The notes under the pieces are model-generated. The model was not told where the DNA came from. It searched no databases and saw nothing but the letters and a program-made list of their open reading frames with translations. The translations under genes were made by a program, and so were the position numbers. A stretch of 64,000 bases of DNA, from positions 1 through 64,000 of the forward strand of contig NZ_MBSS01000018.1 of NCBI RefSeq assembly GCF_001695855.1, given 5' to 3'. The first letter of the stretch is position 1. The number at the start of each line of letters is the position of its first letter. Below, piece by piece: positions 9,546-16,670 of this stretch. Source of the DNA: Ensifer sp. LC163. GTDB lineage: Bacteria > Pseudomonadota > Alphaproteobacteria > Rhizobiales > Rhizobiaceae.

Positions 9546-9650
9546 TTACAGCGCCGTGCGTCAAATATGACGCGCTAAGGACGCTGTAACACCCTAAACT
9601 TGCTGCATAATTTTCTCCTTAAATCGATTCCGATTTAAGGAATTATGCAG
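9546..9650. repeat. intact RIME1-like two-palindrome element
   Basis: About 105 bases made of two imperfect palindromes. Palindrome B runs from TTACAGCG at 9546 to CGCTGTAA at 9582-9589 with an inner GTGCGTCA/TGACGCGC pair. Palindrome A runs from CTGCATAATT at 9603 through CCTTAAATCG, loop ATTC and CGATTTAAGG to AATTATGCAG ending at 9650. Size and two-palindrome design match the Rhizobium-specific intergenic mosaic element RIME1 (about 108 bp) as I remember it. Truncated relatives occur at 42441 and 45064. Confidence 0.7.
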
Positions 9651-9875
9651 TAATCGTCTGGGGACCGGAAGACGGTTGCATGCCTGCAGAGTCTGGCCAA
9701 GATTATTCGTGCGACCTGCCGGATGCACAGCAGTATCTGATCGCCGGTGCCGGTCATTAGCTGCTGGAATCGCACTTTGACGGCGCACAGGCGCGAATTT
9801 CTTAGCCGGCTATCCGCATCGGGCCGATGCCGCTGAAACTGCCGGCAATATTCTGGCTGCAGCGGCGTCCACGAT
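9651..9875. other. intergenic region, nothing recognised
   Basis: Bases between the RIME-like repeat and the DUF2188 gene. Only short frames without ribosome sites; no clear hairpin or promoter seen. Confidence 0.35.
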
Positions 9876-10148
9876 CTATGGGGTTTCGTGCCCTTTCGGT
9901 TCGTTGCTGCGATCGACCACTTCGGTATCGGGTCGGTCTTCGCCATCGGCGTGTTCCTGACGCCAATTCCCGCTTCCGTCCTGATACTCGATTTCCTCGT
10001 CTTTCCCCGCGCTTTGGTGTTCCTGGGCGGCAATGCGGGCCGCCTCAAGAGCCTCGTCATGAGAGGGAAAAGCTTCCGAGAAGACACCGCCCGACTTGTA
10101 TGCCCAGCCGCCGTCGTGGGGGACAACCTCGTATTTCGTTTTCGCCAT
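9876..10148 (-). CDS. DUF2188 domain-containing protein
   Basis: Ninety-residue protein. Start is ATG 10148, preceded by a GGAGG ribosome site; the longer frame upstream lacks one. The first half (KYEVVPHDGGWAYKSGGVF, then SHDEALEAARIAAQEH) is the DUF2188 pattern: a short beta strand, GGWAVK-like turn and a helix ending the domain. The second half is acidic, polar and probably unstructured. Function unknown; related proteins are often found with stress genes. Confidence 0.75.
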   Translation of the reverse strand: MAKTKYEVVPHDGGWAYKSGGVFSEAFPSHDEALEAARIAAQEHQSAGKDEEIEYQDGSGNWRQEHADGEDRPDTEVVDRSNEPKGHETP

Positions 10149-10469
10149 TTCCACCTCCGATGCACAAATCCGGTTTTGACGGCGCCAAGCTGATTTCTGC
10201 GACACCTCCGGTTCACGCCGAAACTGATGCTCCGTGTTTCAACAGCCGCAGTGAGCGCCTTCGAGCCGGGCACTCATATTTCAGATAGGGCGCCGAGATC
10301 GCAATGGTACCATATGCAGAACCTTCACGGGCACACCTTCACCACGGCCGTCCGCCGGGGTGCTGACCAATGCATTGACAAGTCTTCCAATCGTGGTCTT
10401 CCCGCCCCGGTGGCTGATTGGAACAATGCGCGCCGGCATCCGTTCTGCGCCCATGAACAGAGACAAATT

Positions 10470-10619
10470 TGTTGCAGCACTTATAATATTCACGGAACAC
10501 CCGAGCCTGCGCTCATTGACCAAGTCGGTTCGCACGGCTGCGTCCGCCTTGCAAACTGGGATGTGGAGGAATTGGCCGCAACGGTCAAACCGCGGGTTAG
10601 CGTCGAATTCGTGGATTAG
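10470..10619 (+). pseudogene. L,D-transpeptidase (YkuD) C-terminal remnant
   Basis: The frame ending at 10619 carries YNIHGTPEPALID and SHGCVRLANWDVEELA, the catalytic end of YkuD-type L,D-transpeptidases. The HGCVRL motif holds the active-site cysteine. The upstream half of the domain and the signal peptide are missing from this frame, and the preceding 300 bases show stops in the alternative frames. I read this as the 3' remnant of a broken gene. It sits 200 bases before the DUF899 gene. Confidence 0.7.
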
Positions 10620-10834
10620 TTGCTCACTGCTTGAGCTAAAAACGCGTGCATCGCCTGCTCACGTAGCCGTGGCAAAGAAAACATCGGCAGGCTGCCGCCC
10701 GGCGTGGGCAGAGCAGAAATGGTCATCGTGTCAGCGGAAATGCCGCCACACTTGTTACTCCCGTCGTTTGATTTCCGGTGCAAGACTATCTCCTATTCAG
10801 CAATGAGCGAACTCGCACCAACGAGGAGGTTGCC

Positions 10835-11620
10835 ATGACGACAACAACGGACAAAAGCGAACACGGAGCCATGCAGAGACCATCGGTCGTCTCGGCGCAG
10901 GCGTGGGAAGAAGCCCGCCAGCAACTGCTGGTCAAGGAAAAGGCTCAGACCCGTGCCCGTGACGCCCTGGCGGCAGAGCGTCGGCGAATGCCGTGGATGG
11001 AAGTGGACGCCGGTTATGTCTTCGAGGGGCCTTCAGGCAAGGCCAGCCTACTCGAACTCTTCGCTGGTCGGCACCAGTTGATCGTCTATCGGGCCTTCTT
11101 CGAGCCGGGGGTATTCGGTTGGCCAGACCACGCCTGCAGAGGGTGCTCCATGGTAGCCGACCAGGTTGCTCACCTTGCCCATCTGAACGCCCGTGACACC
11201 ACGCTGGTTTTCGTTTCGCGTGCTCCGCAGGCGGACATTGCGCGGCTGAAGGCTCGGATGGGCTGGCAGATGCCCTGGTACACCATTACCGACGGTTTCG
11301 ACGCCGACTTCGGTGTCGCCGAGTGGCATGGCACCAACGTGTTCTACCGCGACGGCGGGCGCGTGTATCGCACCTACTTCATCAACAACCGCGGCGACGA
11401 GCAGATGGGGAGCACGTGGAACTACCTCGACATCACACCGCTCGGCCGCCAGGAAGTCTGGGAAGACTCGCCCAAGGGCTACCCGCAGACGCCGACATAC
11501 AAATGGTGGAACTGGAACGACAGCTACGTCGCAGACGCCGCACCCGACCAGAAGTGGGTCGAAGTGTCGGAGGCCGGCGAAGCGGCATTCAGGGACAAAC
11601 AAGCCAACGCGAAGCCCTGA
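10835..11620 (+). CDS. DUF899 family thioredoxin-fold protein
   Basis: Protein of 261 residues. ATG 10835 follows GAGGAGGT at the right distance. Family features are RRMPWMEVDAGYVFEGPSG near residue 50, LIVYRAFFEPG, the cysteine pair in HACRGCSMVADQVAHL, VFVSRAPQADIARLKARMG, and the aromatic DITPLGRQEVWEDSPKGYP followed by YKWWNWNDSY. DUF899 proteins have a thioredoxin-like fold of unknown substrate. Monocistronic as far as can be seen. Confidence 0.85.
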   Translation: MTTTTDKSEHGAMQRPSVVSAQAWEEARQQLLVKEKAQTRARDALAAERRRMPWMEVDAGYVFEGPSGKASLLELFAGRHQLIVYRAFFEPGVFGWPDHACRGCSMVADQVAHLAHLNARDTTLVFVSRAPQADIARLKARMGWQMPWYTITDGFDADFGVAEWHGTNVFYRDGGRVYRTYFINNRGDEQMGSTWNYLDITPLGRQEVWEDSPKGYPQTPTYKWWNWNDSYVADAAPDQKWVEVSEAGEAAFRDKQANAKP

Positions 11621-11746
11621 GTACGTCTACGGAGGAAGCGTCTCTTTCCTCTCGGGTCATCTAGCTCCAGTGTACGGTCTGAGGACAGATCGAGCAGACG
11701 GCGCCCCGCATAATTGGCAACGCGGTGGGGTGCCCTCTTCGTTTCG

Positions 11747-11881
11747 CTAGTTGCCTGGAACAATTGCAGGGGCTCCGGCTGGGGCCACCTCTGGTCCCGG
11801 CCCAAATGCGAGAATGCTGAGCGCGAGAGCGACCAGTACGCAGATGAGTATGAGGAAGGCGAGACCGGCTTTGTCCATCAT
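11747..11881 (-). CDS. small single-pass membrane protein, 44 residues
   Basis: A short frame on the minus strand starts at one of three tandem ATGs (11884, 11881 or 11878). AAGGG lies upstream, giving best spacing to 11881. The product has a polar start (MMDKAG), one long hydrophobic segment (LAFLILICVLVALALSILAF) and a proline/alanine-rich tail ending in PGN. Composition and ribosome site argue for a real small membrane protein. No family recognised. Confidence 0.55.
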   Translation of the reverse strand: MMDKAGLAFLILICVLVALALSILAFGPGPEVAPAGAPAIVPGN

Positions 11882-11884
11882 CAT

Positions 11885-12317
11885 CAGGCCCTTAGTATCG
11901 GATAATCGATGCAAGAGAAATTTACCTGACCCGTCCGGGCTGAGGACTGGTGGCTGGACGTCCCGCGCCAGCGCGACGCCGAATCCGATGATGCTCCAAC
12001 ACCGCCTAGGCTTGGCCCTGCACTGTTCTATTGCAGTGTTGCGATGCTATCTATGGCCAGCGCCTGGTGCGTTCATTTCCCTTCTTTTCTTGAAAAGAGG
12101 TGGCGCCGGCCGCTTGCCTTCCGCCGTGCGCGAAGTCGAAAAGAGGGGGCGCCTCTGAGGCGATGACCCTGAGGCTCGACGAACCGAATTTGACATGTCG
12201 CTGAGAAGTCTGCGACACCGGGTGTTTCCTTGGGGGCAACTTACCGCTTGGCTATAACTGCGCATTTTTAGGCCCTGCGGTCATACGTTCGCTGGTCTTA
12301 TGACGCCTGAAGGCCTG
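11885..12317. other. intergenic region upstream of lacR
   Basis: About 430 bases without a convincing gene. Reading frames here lack ribosome sites. A small dyad (CACTG...CAGTG, about 12020-12037) is the only structure noticed. The 3' end leads into the lacR operator. Confidence 0.35.
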
Positions 12318-12333
12318 GTAAAACTTTACTAAA
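12318..12333. promoter_or_regulatory. candidate LacR operator upstream of lacR
   Basis: GTAAAACTTTACTAAA lies 62 bases before the lacR start. It matches the sequence at 13470-13485 (GTAAATATTTACTAAA) at 14 of 16 positions and has partial dyad symmetry, as expected for a LacI-family operator. This suggests autoregulation. Confidence 0.6.
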
Positions 12334-12395
12334 AGCGATTTCGGAATTCGTGCGGATGTGACATAGTCGCCCGATGACAACAATGGAATGACGGC

Positions 12396-13451
12396 ATGGT
12401 CACTATCAAGGAAATCGCCAAAAGCGTTGGCGTGTCGTCGGCCACGGTGTCGCGGGTGCTCAATTACGACCCCGCCTTGTCCATCTCGCCCGCGAAGCGC
12501 CAGGCGATCATCGAGACCGCCGAGGCTCTGAACTATGAGACCCCGCGCAATCGCAACAAGGCGAACGGACAGGTTGCCCCCAGCCTTTTGACGAAGCTCG
12601 TCATCGTGCACTTTCTCGAGCCTTCGGACGAGATTGCCGACCCCTACTATGTCGGCGTCCGGCTTGGCATCGAAAGCCGCTGCCGTGACTTGAGGGCGGA
12701 GATCGTCAAGGTCTTCCATTCCGATGCGCTACCCGAGGCGTCCCTGCTCGAAGGCGCTTCGGGTGTCATCGTCATAGGCAAGCACTCGGACAACGAGATT
12801 GAGTGGCTGAACCAGCATGCCCGGCACATCGTTTTTGCCGATTTCGACCCCAGGAGCGACCGGATCGACAGTGTATTTTCCGATGTGGCGCTCGCCACTT
12901 GCAAGATCCTCGATGCCTTGAAATCCAGCGGATACAAGCGCATCGGCTTTATCGGAAGCCACGAAAACCTCAATGGTGCCGTGCAGCATTTCGCCGAGCG
13001 CCGCTGTGCTGCGTATATCGACTGGCAGAAGAAGAACGGCACCTTCGCACCCGAGCTTTTGGCGCTCGCCGATTGCTCGTCGGGTCAGAGCCTTCGGCTG
13101 GATACCGGTTATCGTCTCGCGCGCGAACTGCTTTCGCTCACTGACCGTCCGGATGTGATCGTGACGTCCAACGACAATATGGCGATCGGCACCTATCGGG
13201 CGGTCCAGGAGGTCGGCCTGTCGATCCCTGGCGACATTGGCGTCATCTCCTTCAACGACATCCCCGTCGCACAGTTCCTGACGCCGTCGCTGACCACGGT
13301 GCGCATTCATGGCGAACATATCGGCGAGACGGCCGTCGACCTGTTGCTCGAGCGTCTTTCCGGTCGCAGCTACGGCAAGCAGGTGCGCATCGCCACGGAA
13401 CTCGTCTGGCGCGACAGCTGCCGCAAACCCTTGGAATCCCAGTCGTTGTGA
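12396..13451 (+). CDS. lacR: LacI-family transcriptional regulator of the lac operon
   Basis: DNA-binding repressor of 351 residues. The N-terminal helix-turn-helix is textbook LacI (TIKEIAKSVGVSSATVSRVLN), followed by the hinge helix region and a periplasmic-binding-protein-like sugar domain (VTSNDNMAIGTYRAVQEVG, GVISFNDIPVAQFLTPSLTTV). It lies 126 bases upstream of lacE in the same direction, as in rhizobial lac loci, and is expected to repress lacEFGZK until a galactoside inducer binds. Two matching operator candidates flank the gene. Confidence 0.85.
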   Translation: MVTIKEIAKSVGVSSATVSRVLNYDPALSISPAKRQAIIETAEALNYETPRNRNKANGQVAPSLLTKLVIVHFLEPSDEIADPYYVGVRLGIESRCRDLRAEIVKVFHSDALPEASLLEGASGVIVIGKHSDNEIEWLNQHARHIVFADFDPRSDRIDSVFSDVALATCKILDALKSSGYKRIGFIGSHENLNGAVQHFAERRCAAYIDWQKKNGTFAPELLALADCSSGQSLRLDTGYRLARELLSLTDRPDVIVTSNDNMAIGTYRAVQEVGLSIPGDIGVISFNDIPVAQFLTPSLTTVRIHGEHIGETAVDLLLERLSGRSYGKQVRIATELVWRDSCRKPLESQSL

Positions 13452-13469
13452 CGCTGCTCCAGGTGCGAA

Positions 13470-13485
13470 GTAAATATTTACTAAA
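13470..13485. promoter_or_regulatory. candidate LacR operator before lacE
   Basis: GTAAATATTTACTAAA contains the perfect 12-base palindrome GTAAATATTTAC (13470-13481). It lies about 90 bases before the lacE start and matches the copy upstream of lacR, so it is the likely repression site of the structural genes. Confidence 0.65.
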
Positions 13486-13576
13486 TCGCCCTTGCGTGTT
13501 GCCTGAATTTCGGTAACTCTTGCGCGGACGGCAGGAGAGGAGACCCTGCCCTCAGCAAGTTTCTAGGGAGGAAACA

Positions 13577-14845
13577 ATGTATCGCAAAACGAACCTGTCG
13601 CGGGTGGCGGCTGGCGCGCTCGCCGCAGCGAGCCTGCTTGCGTCCACCGCCGCCTTTGCCGGTGAAGTCACGATCTGGTGCTGGGACCCCAACTTCAATG
13701 TCGCAATCATGAAGGAAGCCGCGTCGCGCTACAGCGCGAAGCATCCTGAGACGACCTTCAACATCGTCGACTTCGCCAAGGCCGATGTCGAGCAGAAGCT
13801 GCAGACGGCGCTGTCCTCCGGCACCACCGATGCCTTGCCGGATATCGTGCTGATCGAGGACTACGGTGCGCAGAAGTACCTTCAGTCCTTCCCCGGCGCT
13901 TTCGCCGAGCTTTCCAGCAAGATCGATTTCTCCGGGTTCGCGCCCTACAAGGTTCAACTGATGACGATGGACGGAGCCGTCTACGGCATGCCGTTCGATT
14001 CGGGCGTCACAGGTCTCTACTACCGCAAGGATTACCTGGAACAAGCCGGGTTCAAACCCGAAGACATGCAGAATATCACCTGGGACCGTTTCATCGAGAT
14101 CGGCAAGCAGGTCGAAGCCAAGACCGGCAAGAAGATGCTCGGCCTCGACGTCAATGATGCGGGCTTCGTGCGTATCCTGATGCAGTCCGCCGGTGGCTGG
14201 TACTTCGACAAGGATGGCAATCTCTCGATCGAGAACAACGCGGCCTTGAAGGCGGCACTCGAGACCGAGCAGAAGATCCTGCAGGCCAATATCCATAAGC
14301 CGGCTGCCGGCTGGACGGAATGGGTGGCGACCTTCACCTCCGGCGACGTCGCCACCGTGACGACGGGTGTGTGGATCACCGGTACGGTCAAGGCTCAGGC
14401 CGATCAATCCGGCAAATGGGGTGTTGCGCCCATTCCCAAGCTTGATGTCGAGGGCGCTTCGCATGCCTCCAACCTTGGCGGTTCCAGCTGGTATGTTACC
14501 GCAGGCTCCGCCGAGAAGGACGAGGCCATCGATTTTCTCAACGAAGTCTACGCCAAGGACATCGATTTCTACCAGAGGATCCTGACGGAACGCGGTGCCG
14601 TCGGCTCGCTCCTGGCTGCCCGCAACGGGCCGGCCTATTCCGAAGCCGACGCCTTCTTTGACGGCGAGAAGGTCTGGCAGAATTTCTCCGACTGGCTGGC
14701 GAAGGTTCCGGCGGTCAACTACGGCGTCTTCACCAATGAGGTAGACACGGCGGTCACCGCGCATCTGCCCTCGCTCGGCCAGGGTGCCCCCATCGATGAC
14801 GTATTGAAAGCGGTCGACAGCCAGGCCCAGGGCCAGATCCAGTAA
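13577..14845 (+). CDS. lacE: lactose ABC transporter substrate-binding protein
   Basis: Periplasmic binding protein of 422 residues, extracellular solute-binding family 1. GGGAGGAAACA stands directly before ATG 13577. The signal peptide ends near TAAFAGE. The mature start EVTIWCWDPNFNVAIMKEAA closely resembles LacE of Agrobacterium/Sinorhizobium. The gene order (lacR, E, F, G, Z, K) is the same as the known rhizobial lactose operon, so lactose and related beta-galactosides are the expected ligands. Confidence 0.85.
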   Translation: MYRKTNLSRVAAGALAAASLLASTAAFAGEVTIWCWDPNFNVAIMKEAASRYSAKHPETTFNIVDFAKADVEQKLQTALSSGTTDALPDIVLIEDYGAQKYLQSFPGAFAELSSKIDFSGFAPYKVQLMTMDGAVYGMPFDSGVTGLYYRKDYLEQAGFKPEDMQNITWDRFIEIGKQVEAKTGKKMLGLDVNDAGFVRILMQSAGGWYFDKDGNLSIENNAALKAALETEQKILQANIHKPAAGWTEWVATFTSGDVATVTTGVWITGTVKAQADQSGKWGVAPIPKLDVEGASHASNLGGSSWYVTAGSAEKDEAIDFLNEVYAKDIDFYQRILTERGAVGSLLAARNGPAYSEADAFFDGEKVWQNFSDWLAKVPAVNYGVFTNEVDTAVTAHLPSLGQGAPIDDVLKAVDSQAQGQIQ

Positions 14846-14853
14846 CGGCCCAA

Positions 14854-14880
14854 AGGCAGGCGGCGACCGCCTGCCTCTTT
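14854..14880 (+). terminator. stem-loop between lacE and lacF
   Basis: AGGCAGGCGG (14854-14863) pairs perfectly with CCGCCTGCCT (14867-14876) around a CGA loop, followed by CTTT. It is likely an intra-operon attenuator or mRNA stabiliser favouring lacE expression. Confidence 0.7.
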
Positions 14881-14950
14881 CGCTGGAGGGTATGCGGCCA
14901 TCACGTCGCGTGCCTTCCGCAATGTCGTCCCTTTTCGTTGAGAGCATCCC

Positions 14951-15847
14951 ATGGCTGCCGGCAAAACAGGCGGATTGAAGCGCTATTACGATCTGAACGG
15001 CTGGTTGTTCGTCGCCCCGTCGTTGCTTCTCATCGCAATCTTCCTCGTCTATCCGATCTTGCGCTCGCTCTACCTGTCGTTCTTCTCGGGCAAGGGCATG
15101 ATGATGAAGTTTGCCGGCTTCGGAAACGTCGCGCGGCTATGGAATGACCCGGTCTTCCTCCAGGCGCTAACGAATACCGTCACTTTCTTCGTCGTGCAGG
15201 TGCCGATCATGATCACGCTGGCGCTTATGCTCGCAGCGGTCCTGAACGACGACAAACTGAAGTTCATCGGCTTTTTCCGCACCGCCATTTTCCTGCCCTG
15301 CGTCGCTTCGCTGGTTGCCTATTCCGTGCTCTTCAAAAGCATGTTCTCCGTCGACGGCGTGGTGAACTCCGCACTTCTGGCGGTCGGTCTGATCGCCACG
15401 CCGATCGGCTGGCTGACGGAACCCTTCTGGGCCAAGGTGCTCGTCATCCTCGCCATCACCTGGCGCTGGACCGGCTACAACATGATCTTCTACCTTGCGG
15501 CGCTGCAGAACATCGACAAGTCGATCTACGAGGCGGCGAGGATCGACGGCGTACCCGCCTGGGCCCGCTTCGTCTACATCACCGTGCCGATGCTGAAGCC
15601 GGTGATCCTGTTTACGACGATCATCTCGACCATCGGGACGATCCAGCTGTTCGACGAGGTCTACAACCTGACCGAGGGCCGCGGCGGCCCGGCGAACGCG
15701 ACGCTGACGCTCTCGCTCTACATCTACAATCTGACCTTCCGCTTCATGCCGAGCTTCGGCTACGCAGCGACCATTTCCTACGTCATCGTGATCATGGTGG
15801 CGCTTCTCTCCTTCCTCCAGTTCTATGCGGCGAGGGATCGCTCATGA
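14951..15847 (+). CDS. lacF: lactose ABC transporter permease, MalF type
   Basis: Inner-membrane permease of 298 residues. The first membrane segment (LFVAPSLLLIAIFLVYPIL) and the EAA loop (EAARIDGVPAWARFVYITVP) are clear. The tail of the previous hairpin region and GAGAG precede the start. Its stop overlaps the lacG start by ATGA (15844-15847), so the two permeases are translationally coupled and form the LacFG pore. Confidence 0.87.
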   Translation: MAAGKTGGLKRYYDLNGWLFVAPSLLLIAIFLVYPILRSLYLSFFSGKGMMMKFAGFGNVARLWNDPVFLQALTNTVTFFVVQVPIMITLALMLAAVLNDDKLKFIGFFRTAIFLPCVASLVAYSVLFKSMFSVDGVVNSALLAVGLIATPIGWLTEPFWAKVLVILAITWRWTGYNMIFYLAALQNIDKSIYEAARIDGVPAWARFVYITVPMLKPVILFTTIISTIGTIQLFDEVYNLTEGRGGPANATLTLSLYIYNLTFRFMPSFGYAATISYVIVIMVALLSFLQFYAARDRS

Positions 15848-16659
15848 ACGCCTCGCGCCTTTTCACAGCCGCGCTGCAATACGTCTTCCTCGCGACCGCA
15901 GCCTTCCTGTCGATTTTCCCGTTCATCTGGATGGTGATCAGTTCGACGAACACGTCGATCGACATCATCAGCGGCCGAACGGGCATCGGCGAGGCTTTCG
16001 CCACCAATGTCGGCAACTTCTTCGCACAGGTCGATGTGCCGCTGGTTTTCTGGAACTCCACGAAGCTCGCGGTGCTTGCGACGCTGCTGACGATCGTCGT
16101 GTCGTCGCTGGCCGGCTACGGCTTTGAGATGTTCAGGTCCAAGGCGCGCGATCGCATCTACGCGCTGGTGCTTTTGACACTCATGGTGCCGTTTGCGGCG
16201 CTGATGATCCCGCTTTTCATGATGATGGCGAAGAGCGGCCTCATCAACACGCATATCGCAATCATGCTGCCGACGATCGCGTCCGCCTTCATCATCTTCT
16301 ACTTCCGCCAGTCGACGAAGGCCTTTCAGACGGAGCTTCGCGATGCGGCCAAGGTCGACGGCCTCAAGGAGTGGCAGATCTTCCTCTACATCTACGTTCC
16401 GGTGATGCGCTCTACCTACGCGGCCGCATTCGTCATCGTCTTCATGACGAACTGGAACAACTACCTCTGGCCGCTCATCGTCCTCCAGTCGAACGAGACC
16501 AAGACGATCACCTTGGTCGTCTCCTCGCTCGCGTCCGCCTATTACCCCGACTACGGCGTGGTCATGATCGGCACTATCCTCGCCACCCTCCCCACCCTTT
16601 TCGTCTTCTTCGTCATGCAGCGCCAGTTCGTCCAGGGCATGCTCGGCTCAGTGAAATAG
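15844..16659 (+). CDS. lacG: lactose ABC transporter permease, MalG type
   Basis: Second permease, 271 residues. Family features are FPFIWMVISSTNTS after the first membrane segment, the EAA-like loop DAAKVDGLKEWQIFLYIYVP, and TNWNNYLWPLIVLQS near the C-terminus. It overlaps lacF by four bases and is followed after 11 bases by lacZ. Confidence 0.87.
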   Translation: MNASRLFTAALQYVFLATAAFLSIFPFIWMVISSTNTSIDIISGRTGIGEAFATNVGNFFAQVDVPLVFWNSTKLAVLATLLTIVVSSLAGYGFEMFRSKARDRIYALVLLTLMVPFAALMIPLFMMMAKSGLINTHIAIMLPTIASAFIIFYFRQSTKAFQTELRDAAKVDGLKEWQIFLYIYVPVMRSTYAAAFVIVFMTNWNNYLWPLIVLQSNETKTITLVVSSLASAYYPDYGVVMIGTILATLPTLFVFFVMQRQFVQGMLGSVK

Positions 16660-16670
16660 GAAAGTCGTCA

